Shown in pieces: positions 40,844 to 48,081 of a stretch of DNA of 56,839 bases. The stretch spans positions 1 through 56,839 of the forward strand of contig NZ_BDBA01000087.1 of assembly GCF_001612745.1 (NCBI RefSeq), given 5' to 3'. The position numbers and the translations under genes were made by a program. The notes below the pieces were generated by a model, which did no database searches, was not told where the DNA came from, and was given only the letters and a program-made list of their open reading frames with translations. The DNA is from Nocardia amamiensis NBRC 102102. GTDB lineage: Bacteria > Actinomycetota > Actinomycetes > Mycobacteriales > Mycobacteriaceae. How positions within the stretch are numbered: the first letter of the stretch is position 1; each line of letters starts with the position of its first letter.

Positions 40844-41461
40844 ATGTGGCTCGAAGCAGTGAAATCCGGACACGACCGGCCGACCAAGTTCGTGCTGTGG
40901 ACGATGCGGCGGTTCAGCGGCGTCGAGGTGCCCGCGGTGCTGAAGGTGCTGTTCTATCGGCATCGGTTCTTCGGTTCGCCGCTGTCGGATCTGATTCAGG
41001 ACGCGATGCGCGGACCGTCGTACTGGACCGTCGCCGAACGCGAGATCTTCGCGACGCAGACCTCCCAGTCCAACGAGTGCCCGTTCTGCGCGACCTCGCA
41101 CGAGGCCATCGCGGGCGCGTACGTCGATGCCGACGTGGTGACCCGCGCCTTGGCCGATGGCGCCGATTCCCCGCTGCGCCCCGAAGCGCGGGTCATGCTC
41201 GGCTTCCTGGCGAAAATGGCCCGTGATCCGGACGGGCTGACCGCCGAGGACGCCGCGCTGGTGCGTCTGGCGGGCGTTTCCGAGGAAGCGTTCGAGGAGG
41301 CGGTCTGGGTGGGCACCTGCTTCAACGTGATCAACCGGATGATGAACACCGTCGGAGCCGGTCCGCTGGACGGGAAGCAACGCCCCCTGAGCGCACGATT
41401 CATCAAGCTCGTCGGCTATCGCATGCCACCGCCGGTGACGTTGTTCTCCCGCGGCGTCTGA
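40844..41461 (+). CDS. AhpD/carboxymuconolactone-decarboxylase family protein
   Basis: 205 residues with GGGAGGGA before the ATG. The redox motif ECPFCATSHEAI (CxxC with the following His) lies in the standard AhpD position. These proteins act as thiol-dependent peroxidase-like or decarboxylase-like enzymes. It is coupled to the Cys-less CMD-like gene just upstream. Confidence 0.9.
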   Translation: MWLEAVKSGHDRPTKFVLWTMRRFSGVEVPAVLKVLFYRHRFFGSPLSDLIQDAMRGPSYWTVAEREIFATQTSQSNECPFCATSHEAIAGAYVDADVVTRALADGADSPLRPEARVMLGFLAKMARDPDGLTAEDAALVRLAGVSEEAFEEAVWVGTCFNVINRMMNTVGAGPLDGKQRPLSARFIKLVGYRMPPPVTLFSRGV

Positions 41462-41516
41462 CTCCATTTCCGCCGATCCGCTGCCGCGCCGGATTGATTT
41501 GTGTTCTCCTCGTGGA

Positions 41517-42920
41517 GTGAGCCAAGTCCACTTGGGGCACATTTTTCATATCGCCGGTAGTCCCGTTACCGGCGAAGTTTCCGACGCGCTGGTCGCGGTG
41601 CCGGACGGGGCGCTGGTAATCGACGACGGCGGGCGCATCGCATACTGCGGAAGCAGAGCCGATATTCCGGCCGGCTACCGCGCCGAAAAAGTGTTCGATC
41701 ACCGCCCGGGATTCCTTCTGCCGGGGTTCGTCGACACCCATATTCATTTCCCGCAGACCTTCGCAGGCGACGCGTACGGCGGCGGTCAACTGCTGGAGTG
41801 GCTCGAACGGTGCATCTATCCCGCGGAATCTCGTTACGCCGAACCAGAATTCGCACAATTGGCGGCCATGGAATTCTGCGAGCGACGCGTCGCGGCGGGC
41901 ACCACGGCGGCGATGGTCTTCGGCTCGGCCTTTCCTCATGCGCAAGACGCACTGTTCGCCGAGACGCAGCGACGCGGCCTGCGAATGATCAGTGGCCGCG
42001 GCATCCAAACGACAGGGGAGAAGTCTGCGGCGCCGCTGATCACCACCGAGGACGATGCCATCCGGCTGACCAGCGAAGAAATCGACAGATGGCACGCGGC
42101 CGATACCGGCGATGTCGGCACGGCATTGCTCCATGTGGCGGTCGTACCCCGTTTCTCGCTCGCGGTCACCCGCGAGACATTGAAAAACCTTGGTGAACTG
42201 TACGATTCGGTGCGCGACCGTGGTGTCTACTTCCACAGCCACCTCAACGAGAACAACCGTCCTGGAACCGGGGAGGTCGACAGCACCAAGCAGGCGTACG
42301 ACGTGGCCACCTACCTGGACACCTACGACGGGAAGTTCCTGCCGGGATCGGCCGAGGGCGGCAAGAGCCTGCTCGGTAGGCGCAGCATCCTGGCCCACTG
42401 TGTGCACTGCCAGGACGTGGAGCTGCGGCGGATGGCCGAGACCGGCACGTCGATCGCGCACTGCCCGGTGTCTCAGCAGTTCCTCGGATCCGGCACGATG
42501 CCGTGGAAACGGACGATCGCTTCGGGCGTCACGGTGGCTGCCGGCACCGATTTCGGTGGCGGCGACGAATGGCTGATCCCGCAGGTGCTGTCGGCCGCGT
42601 TCAAAGTGCACATCTCCGAACCGGGCGAAGACGGGGTGTCGATGCATCCCGCGGAAATGCTCTTCACCGGCACGCTGGCGGGCGCGCGGGCCCTGGATAT
42701 GGAAAGCCGGTTCGGAAACTTCGACCTCGGCAAGGAAGCCGATTTCGTCGTCGTCGACCCGGCTCGTGTTCCGTCGCTGGAAAGCGCGCTGGCGCAGGGG
42801 ATTCGTTCCGAAGACTCTGCTTTGGCACGGGATCAGACGTTGTTCGCACTGCTGATGGGTCTCCGCGAGCCCGCGATCGCCGAGGTTTACGTGCGGGGTC
42901 GCCGCATCGACCTCCACTAG
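41517..42920 (+). CDS. guaD: guanine deaminase
   Basis: 467 residues from GTG 41517. It turns guanine into xanthine in purine salvage/catabolism. The amidohydrolase metal site is complete: PGFVDTHIHFPQ, FHSHLNEN, LAHCVHC and the Asp in AAGTDFGGG. The PGFVDTHIHFPQ motif is the guanine-deaminase signature. The ABM-type gene follows after 9 bp, so they share a transcript. Confidence 0.92.
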   Translation: MSQVHLGHIFHIAGSPVTGEVSDALVAVPDGALVIDDGGRIAYCGSRADIPAGYRAEKVFDHRPGFLLPGFVDTHIHFPQTFAGDAYGGGQLLEWLERCIYPAESRYAEPEFAQLAAMEFCERRVAAGTTAAMVFGSAFPHAQDALFAETQRRGLRMISGRGIQTTGEKSAAPLITTEDDAIRLTSEEIDRWHAADTGDVGTALLHVAVVPRFSLAVTRETLKNLGELYDSVRDRGVYFHSHLNENNRPGTGEVDSTKQAYDVATYLDTYDGKFLPGSAEGGKSLLGRRSILAHCVHCQDVELRRMAETGTSIAHCPVSQQFLGSGTMPWKRTIASGVTVAAGTDFGGGDEWLIPQVLSAAFKVHISEPGEDGVSMHPAEMLFTGTLAGARALDMESRFGNFDLGKEADFVVVDPARVPSLESALAQGIRSEDSALARDQTLFALLMGLREPAIAEVYVRGRRIDLH

Positions 42921-42929
42921 AAGCCGTCC

Positions 42930-43883
42930 ATGAACGCCGCCGCGACCGCCGTCACCTTCTTCCACCATCCCGCTGACGACGTGGGTTTCCAATCCTGGCT
43001 GGCACGGACGGCCAAAATTGCGGAAACCGCCGAGGGATTCGTGGATTCCGCCATTGCGGTGACCGAAGATCCCTGGCTGGAGCCGGGTTTCAGCGTCACT
43101 TTTCGATCCGAGCAATCGCTGCACCACTTTCTGGACTCGCCCGAGCGAGCACGCTCGCTGAGCGAAGGCGAGTCGCTCGGATTTCGCCGCAAGAGCTCCG
43201 ACCTGATCATCGTCGAAGGAGAATCGCCGCCACCAGGGATCGGTGTATTCCGGCACCGCGTTGCCGGCGGCAAAGAAGCCGAATTCGCGGCGACCGAAGC
43301 GCGACTTGTCGCGGTGAGTTCCGAGTTTCCGGGATTCGAGGGCGCCGCCCTCTTCCCGTCCGGCGAGAGCGGGAGCTGGTTCTCGGTGCTCCGGTTCCGG
43401 ACCGGAGGCCAGCTGGCGGATTGGATGCGCTCGAAAGAGCGCGCCGCCGCCTTGCCGGAGTTGCGCGCGAAACTGACCGAGGACTTCACCGTGGAGGCAC
43501 AAACCACGCCGTTCGGGTCTACGGTGCGCACGGTCGACGGCAAGACCAGGATGACGCCGACATGGAAGATCGCCATGCTTGTGCTGCTGGTGCTGTATCC
43601 GACGGTGATGACGCTGTCGCGATTCCTGGGCCCGGTGCTGGACCGGATGGGAGCGCAGCCGTGGCTGGCGATGTGGCTGAGCCAGATCGTCAGCGTCGGA
43701 CTGATGAGCTATTTCCTGTCACCGGCGGTCGCGGCCCGATTCCGGCGCTGGCTCGATCCGATCGACGGTGCGGGTTTTCGGGTCAGCGCCGCCGGTGCCG
43801 CGGTCATCGTCGTGCTCTACGCGCTGACGCTGCTGCTGTTCGCGTCGGTGAAATGGCTGCAGTACTGGGACTACGACCTGTGA
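42930..43883 (+). CDS. double-ABM-domain membrane protein
   Basis: 317 residues. Two tandem antibiotic-biosynthesis-monooxygenase (ABM, dimeric alpha-beta barrel) domains: residues about 5-95 (TFFHHPADDVGFQSWLART) and 100-195 (GVFRHRVAGGKEAEFAATEA). They are fused to a C-terminal region with three or four membrane helices (KIAMLVLLVLYPTVMTL, MWLSQIVSVGLMSYFL, AAVIVVLYALTLLLFA). ABM domains act on quinones or haem-like substrates, but the role of the membrane-anchored form is unknown. Cotranscribed with guaD. Confidence 0.87.
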   Translation: MNAAATAVTFFHHPADDVGFQSWLARTAKIAETAEGFVDSAIAVTEDPWLEPGFSVTFRSEQSLHHFLDSPERARSLSEGESLGFRRKSSDLIIVEGESPPPGIGVFRHRVAGGKEAEFAATEARLVAVSSEFPGFEGAALFPSGESGSWFSVLRFRTGGQLADWMRSKERAAALPELRAKLTEDFTVEAQTTPFGSTVRTVDGKTRMTPTWKIAMLVLLVLYPTVMTLSRFLGPVLDRMGAQPWLAMWLSQIVSVGLMSYFLSPAVAARFRRWLDPIDGAGFRVSAAGAAVIVVLYALTLLLFASVKWLQYWDYDL

Positions 43884-43887
43884 GCCG

Positions 43888-44343
43888 TCAGGACAGGTCG
43901 AGGTGCCGGTTCATCGACATCGCCGCTTGCGCCAACTCGGGCAGCTCGAGCACCGTGACGCCTGCCTGCTGGAGCTTTTCCACGCCGACGCAATTCGCGA
44001 CGAACGTCGACGGCTCCCGCCACGCGATCACCACCACCGGGATACCGGCCCGCAGTATCCGGTCGGTGCACGGCAGACGGGTCTTGGTGCCGCGCTCCGA
44101 GCACGGCTCCAGCGTGCTGTAGAGCGTGGCCCGCGCCAATCGGCGGTCATCGGCGTCGAGCTTGTTCAGCGCCGCCTCCTCGGCGTGCTCCTTCGGATCG
44201 GTCTCACGGGAGTATCCGGCCGAGATCTCCGCGCCATCGGCGACGATCACCGCACCCACCGAGAACGCGCCCTCCACCACCGGGCACAGACGCGCGAGCC
44301 CAATGGCCCGCCGCATCCAGTAGTGATGGTCGAGTCCGGTCAC
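43888..44343 (-). CDS. CMP/dCMP-type deaminase of the RibD deaminase-domain kind
   Basis: 151 residues. GTG 44343 follows AAGGAGG at 7 bases. Zinc motifs are HAEEAAL and PCSERGTKTRLPCTD, the latter with the extended PC...PC form of RibD-type deaminases. The lone-domain length (no reductase half) means it is not a complete RibD. The likely substrate is a pyrimidine or riboflavin-type intermediate. It converges with the ABM gene with only 4 bp between them. An 8-bp dyad lies at 44390-44415. Confidence 0.87.
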   Translation of the reverse strand: MTGLDHHYWMRRAIGLARLCPVVEGAFSVGAVIVADGAEISAGYSRETDPKEHAEEAALNKLDADDRRLARATLYSTLEPCSERGTKTRLPCTDRILRAGIPVVVIAWREPSTFVANCVGVEKLQQAGVTVLELPELAQAAMSMNRHLDLS

Positions 44344-44389
44344 CCCATGACCTCCTTCGGCTGACAGCACCTCGTCCGGCAGAGCAACC

Positions 44390-44415
44390 CTCTCACCAGT
44401 GTGAACAGGTGAGAG
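44390..44415. promoter_or_regulatory. 8-bp dyad upstream of the deaminase gene
   Basis: CTCTCACC, a 10-base gap, then GGTGAGAG, perfect, 47 bp before the GTG start of the deaminase. A candidate operator or leader hairpin. Confidence 0.45.
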
Positions 44416-44468
44416 GCAGAAAGAACCCTAACGGGAGGTTATTCGAACTCTATTCAGCCCGACGTTGG

Positions 44469-44829
44469 GCGGAGGCCCAACAATATGCGAGGGTCGGGCG
44501 ACGAGCGGGGGCCCAACAATGCGCGGGGGTCCGGTGATGAGCGAATGCCCAACGATGGGCGAAGGCCCGGCGATGAGCGGGGCCCGGCGATAAGTGAAGG
44601 CCCGGCGATGAGCGGACGCCCGGCGATGGGCGAAGGCCCGCCGATGGGCGGGGGCCCGGCGATGGGCGGGGGTCCGGCGATGGGCGGACGCCCGGCGACA
44701 AACGGACGCCCGGCGACAAACGGACGCCCGGCGACAAACGGACGCCCGGCGACAAACGGACGCCCGGCGATGAGCGAAGGCCCGGCGATAAGCGGAGGCC
44801 CAACGATGGCCGGGGGTCAACGATGGGCC
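44469..44829. repeat. degenerate 18-bp tandem repeat, about 20 copies
   Basis: Units close to GCGGAGGCCCGGCGATGA run head to tail. Copies 13-17 are nearly identical (GGACGCCCGGCGACAA form), while the outer copies have drifted toward GGGGGCCCAACAAT. Copy 7 (44577-44593) is 17 bp, one base short, so no single frame reads through the array. That argues against a coding role. Each unit contains short GC-rich self-complementary parts. Confidence 0.85.
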
Positions 44830-44835
44830 GGGGGT

Positions 44836-44882
44836 CCGGGGGCGAAGCCCTCCGGGCGGGGTGTGGGGGTTGCACCCCCACA
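44836..44882. repeat. pair of GC-rich hairpins
   Basis: CCGGGGGC-GAA-GCCCTCCGG (44836-44856, one mismatch) and TGTGGGGGT-TGC-ACCCCCACA (44862-44882, perfect). The form, a GGGGGCGAAGCCC core followed by a GTGGGGG hairpin, is like intergenic repeats I know from Nocardia and Streptomyces chromosomes. Confidence 0.65.
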
Positions 44883-44895
44883 GATATGGCGAAAC

Positions 44896-44930
44896 GAGCC
44901 CGGCCCATGCTCTCCATGGGCATGGGCCGG
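44896..44930 (-). terminator. terminator of tRNA-Ser(CGA)
   Basis: A perfect 11-bp stem CCGGCCCATGC / GCATGGGCCGG (44900-44910 with 44920-44930), followed on the minus strand by CTCGTTTCG. It lies 12 bp after the tRNA 3' end. Confidence 0.75.
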
Positions 44931-44942
44931 CTACGAGTGAAG

Positions 44943-45030
44943 CGGTGGCGGAGGGATTTGAACCCTCGGAGGGGGGTTACCCCTCACACGCTTTCGAGGC
45001 GTGCTCCTTAGGCCGCTCGGACACGCCACC
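44943..45030 (-). tRNA. tRNA-Ser (anticodon CGA)
   Basis: On the minus strand the acceptor GGTGGCG pairs with CGCCACC. The anticodon loop CTCGAAA has CGA at 44996-44994. There is a long class II variable arm and the T-arm GAGGG-TTCAAAT-CCCTC. The discriminator is G and no CCA is encoded. TATGGT lies upstream as -10. It reads UCG codons. Confidence 0.95.
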
Positions 45031-45096
45031 GCCGACAACCATACCGGACCGTCCCCGGATCGCTAAATCGCGAGGTGAGCTGCGATAACGCCGGGC

Positions 45097-45573
45097 TCAG
45101 CGCTGGGCACGGAAGAACTCGTCGAGCAGCGCCGCGCACTCGGCCTCGAGCACGCCTCCGCGCACCTCCGGTCGATGATTGAGCCGACGGTCCCGCACCA
45201 CGTCCCACAGCGAGCCGACCGCGCCGGTCTTCGGCTCCCAGGCACCGAAGATCAACCGGCCGATCCGGGCGAGCACCAGCGCGCCCGCGCACATGGTGCA
45301 CGGTTCCAGCGTGACGGCGAGGGTGGCGCCCTCCAGCCGCCACCCGTCGCCGTGGACGGCGGCCGCGCGGCGCAGCGCCAGAATCTCCGCATGCGCCGTT
45401 GGATCACCGAGCGCTTCCCTGGCATTGGCCGCGCGGGCGAGTTCCCTTCCGGCGGAATCGAAGACGACCGCGCCGACCGGGACGTCCCGCTCCCCTGCTG
45501 CGGCCGCGGCGTCGAGGGCGACGCGCATCATGTCCGCGTCAGAGGGAATCGGGTCGTCCGGGAGAACTCCCAC
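45097..45573 (-). CDS. tadA: tRNA-specific adenosine deaminase
   Basis: 158 residues from GTG 45573. It deaminates A34 to inosine in tRNA-Arg(ACG). Zinc/catalytic motifs are THAEILALR (His and the catalytic Glu) and EPCTMCAGAL. The long block GAWEPKTGAVGSLWDVVRD matches mycobacterial TadA. The start is one base after the stop of the associated gene, so the two are cotranscribed. An ATG deeper inside would cut the family's first helix. Confidence 0.93.
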   Translation of the reverse strand: MGVLPDDPIPSDADMMRVALDAAAAAGERDVPVGAVVFDSAGRELARAANAREALGDPTAHAEILALRRAAAVHGDGWRLEGATLAVTLEPCTMCAGALVLARIGRLIFGAWEPKTGAVGSLWDVVRDRRLNHRPEVRGGVLEAECAALLDEFFRAQR

Positions 45574-45574
45574 G

Positions 45575-46114
45575 TCAGCGGGGCAGTTTGTCCAGCACCG
45601 CGGAGAATTCACCCGCGAAGCCGAGCCGCTGGGCGATCATGCCGAGTTGCTCGTCCGGGTAGAGGTCGGTCTCGGCGAGGATGACACTCAGCACCGGTTC
45701 GGGCAGGCCGAGATCGGCGAGCACACCGAGGTCGCCCTCCTCCCACGGCTCGACGTCGTCGAGCTCGTCCGGGTCGATATCGGGGATGTCGACGTTCAAC
45801 GCCTCCAGGACGTCGGCGGCGATGTCGTAGTCGATCGCGGCCGTCGCGTCCGACACCAGCATCCGGGTGCCGCTCGGCGCGGGCCGTAGCACGATGAAGA
45901 ACTCGTCGTCGATGTCGAGCAGCCCGAATACCGCACCGGAGCTGCGCAAAGCCTTGAGTTCGTTTTCCGCGGCGGACAAATCGGTGAGCGCGTCCCGGCT
46001 CAGCGGGCTGCATCGCCACTTGCCTTCCTCGCGGACAACCGCCACTGCGAACCCTTCCACGTCGTCGTAATCTTCCGACGCCGCCCTGTTCGTGCCCGAG
46101 CGCTGTGCTGCCAT
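45575..46114 (-). CDS. tRNA adenosine deaminase-associated protein
   Basis: 179 residues, an actinobacterial family always found beside tadA (Rv3753c type). Blocks are GFAVAVVREEGKWRCSPLSR, VFGLLDIDDEFFIVLRP and DYDIAADVLEALNVDIPDID. It is acidic in the C-terminal half (DPDELDDVEPWEEGDLG). Its biochemical role is not known; association with TadA is inferred from fixed neighbourhood. Confidence 0.92.
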   Translation of the reverse strand: MAAQRSGTNRAASEDYDDVEGFAVAVVREEGKWRCSPLSRDALTDLSAAENELKALRSSGAVFGLLDIDDEFFIVLRPAPSGTRMLVSDATAAIDYDIAADVLEALNVDIPDIDPDELDDVEPWEEGDLGVLADLGLPEPVLSVILAETDLYPDEQLGMIAQRLGFAGEFSAVLDKLPR

Positions 46115-46172
46115 GGCCGCAACGGTAGTCGGCTCGAGCTGAAATGTTGAAGTCGTATGCCAATCTGTTCCG

Positions 46173-47120
46173 GTGACTTCGGCGAAGAACGCACCCGTAT
46201 GTGTCCTCGGGACGGGCCTGATCGGTGGGTCGTTGCTGCGCGCGGCCGTCGCCGCGGGCTATGACGGCTGGGGATACAACCGCTCCGCGGCGGGTGCGCA
46301 GGCCGCGCGCGCAGACGGATTCGACGTCACCGAAAACCTCACCGCCACGCTGCGACGCGCCGCGGAGACGGACGCGCTGATCGTGGTCGCGGTGCCGATG
46401 CCCGCGGTGGAGCACATGCTCTCCGCGATCGCCACCTACGCGCCAGGGTGCACGCTCACCGACGTGGTGAGTGTGAAGGCGCCGGTCGCGGCGGCCGTGC
46501 GGGCGCACGGTCTGACCGACCGGTACGTCGGCGGTCATCCGATGGCGGGCACCGCCGAATCCGGGTGGGCCGCCACCGATCCGGGATTGTTCCGCGACGC
46601 CGTGTGGGCGGTCGGCGTAGACGAGGGAACGCATGCCGAACCGTGGAGCCGCGTGGTGCGGCTCGCCCTGGATTGCGGCGCGGTGGTCGTCCCGGTCCTG
46701 GCCGAGGAGCACGATCGCGCCGTGGCCCGCATCTCTCACCTTCCGCATGTACTCGCCGAGGCGTTGGCCACGGCCGGCGCCGCTGGCGGCGAGCTCGCGC
46801 TGGGCCTCGCGGCCGGATCTTTCCGCGATGGAACCCGGGTCGCGGGCACCGCCCCCGACCTGGTCCGGGCAATCTGCGAACCGAATTCCACCGCGCTGCT
46901 GGAAGTCCTGGACGAAACACTCCGAATTCTCGGCGCGGCGCGCGACAGCCTACGCGCGAAGCAATCCCTCGCGGACCTGGTCGAAGCGGGGCACGACGCG
47001 CGCCAACGCTACGAATCGGCGCGGCGCTGGGAGATCACCGATGTCCGGCCGGGTGCCTCCAACTGGCTGGAGGACTTGCGCGCGGCCGGGATGCGCGGCG
47101 GTGTCATCACCCGGCTTTGA
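46173..47120 (+). CDS. tyrA: prephenate dehydrogenase
   Basis: 315 residues from GTG 46173. It makes 4-hydroxyphenylpyruvate in tyrosine synthesis. The NAD-binding start CVLGTGLIGGSLLRAA is followed by VAVPMPAVEHML, TDVVSVKAPV and GGHPMAGTAESG, the active-site His block. The HLPHVLAEAL segment and the AARDSLRA helices close the dimerisation domain. It is divergent from tadA, as in M. tuberculosis (Rv3752c-Rv3754). Confidence 0.93.
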   Translation: MTSAKNAPVCVLGTGLIGGSLLRAAVAAGYDGWGYNRSAAGAQAARADGFDVTENLTATLRRAAETDALIVVAVPMPAVEHMLSAIATYAPGCTLTDVVSVKAPVAAAVRAHGLTDRYVGGHPMAGTAESGWAATDPGLFRDAVWAVGVDEGTHAEPWSRVVRLALDCGAVVVPVLAEEHDRAVARISHLPHVLAEALATAGAAGGELALGLAAGSFRDGTRVAGTAPDLVRAICEPNSTALLEVLDETLRILGAARDSLRAKQSLADLVEAGHDARQRYESARRWEITDVRPGASNWLEDLRAAGMRGGVITRL

Positions 47121-47418
47121 CCGGCGCGGCCGGATCCCTGTCCGGCCAGGCGACCACACGAGGGGTCGCGTGGAGAACTTCGGTCACATGGGACAAGCGA
47201 CCACCTTGATCAGGCGTGAGCCAGATGATCTGCCCGCGGAACGGAAGGTTGCCGTGAATGAGCACAACGACATTCTGTCGTTTGGGCCAGGGTCGACGGT
47301 GGGCGCAGCATCTTTGGTCGAGGTGCTTGCCCGATCCCGGCGACCACAACCGGCTGGAGGACCGGCGTGCCGGGCGGGAGCGCCGCGGCGTCCTGACCAG
47401 CTCCCGTGACCGGCGCGG
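47121..47418. other. intergenic region after tyrA, with possible gene remnant
   Basis: About 300 bp. A 7-bp hairpin GGCCGGA-TCCCTG-TCCGGCC (47128-47147) follows tyrA and may end its transcript, though no T-run follows. On the minus strand a short frame reads RGQIIWLTPDQGGRLSHVTE, a phrase that looks like a beta-strand start of a small protein. It is not followed by a matching continuation and may be a remnant. Confidence 0.4.
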
Positions 47419-48033
47419 TCAGATGCGCTCGGCCAACCCCGGGTAGTCCAGTAGGAAGCCGTCGGGGTCGACCGTGACGGTCGCGCTGGAGACCGGGGAG
47501 AGCACGCTGATGCCGTCGGCCGCGCTGCTGTAGATCAGCGTGGCCTCCTGGACGAGCAGGTCGGGCAGGCGGACGTAGACCACTGGGACCTGCACGTCCT
47601 CGACCGCGTGCTGGAGGTCGTAGCGACGGATCGGCAGGGTGTTGAAGAACGGGCTGAGCACCACGTCCACGTCGAGCGCGCCGGCGAAGGTGGAGCGGAC
47701 ATGGTTGCCGCCCGCGTCGATGAGCCAGTAGTTCTCCTCGTCGCGTGCGATCGAGGCGTGCCGCTCACCGGCGGCCGTGGTGGTACGCAGCGAGAGCCGC
47801 TTCGTCGCGCCGTTCTCGTCGGTGACCAGGTCATATGAGGCGCTGAACGCGGGATGTTCCGCGCACGCGCCGCCGATCATGCGCCCGGCGGCGCGGATGC
47901 GGTTGCCGTTGAGCGTCACCCGCACCGACTCCATCCGCGACGCGTCGTGGGCGCGCCAGGTGAGGATCGCCGGCCACCGGGATTCCTGCGGGCTCTCGGC
48001 GCGGCTCTCGGGGTCGGAGGCTTGGGTTGTCAC
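47419..48033 (-). CDS. putative glycolipid-binding-fold protein
   Basis: 204 residues from GTG 48033. The pattern PAILTWRAHDASRMESVRVT, then a strand-rich DENYWLIDAGG-type block, the aromatic/acidic FFNTLPIRR, and VPVVYVRLPDLLVQEATLIY matches the putative glycolipid-binding family (Pfam Glycolipid_bind). The ligand is unknown. It is 48 bp downstream of the exporter pair on the same strand and may share their transcript. Confidence 0.85.
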   Translation of the reverse strand: MTTQASDPESRAESPQESRWPAILTWRAHDASRMESVRVTLNGNRIRAAGRMIGGACAEHPAFSASYDLVTDENGATKRLSLRTTTAAGERHASIARDEENYWLIDAGGNHVRSTFAGALDVDVVLSPFFNTLPIRRYDLQHAVEDVQVPVVYVRLPDLLVQEATLIYSSAADGISVLSPVSSATVTVDPDGFLLDYPGLAERI

Positions 48034-48081
48034 GTATCTACCGTAAGCGACATTTCAGCCCGCATCCGCATACCTCGCGCA

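Larger units (their letters stand above)
44344..44942. other. repeat-rich intergenic region
   Basis: About 600 bp between the deaminase and tRNA-Ser(CGA). It holds the dyad at 44390, the 18-bp tandem array, two hairpins (44836-44882) and the tRNA terminator. Open frames through it are artefacts of repeats whose unit is a multiple of three. Confidence 0.8.

Noticed and set aside
44485..44940. Open frame through the 18-bp array encoding GRPATN-like repeats
   Set aside because: No ribosome site, similar open frames on the other strand, and a one-base-short unit breaks the phase before it; better explained as non-coding repeats.
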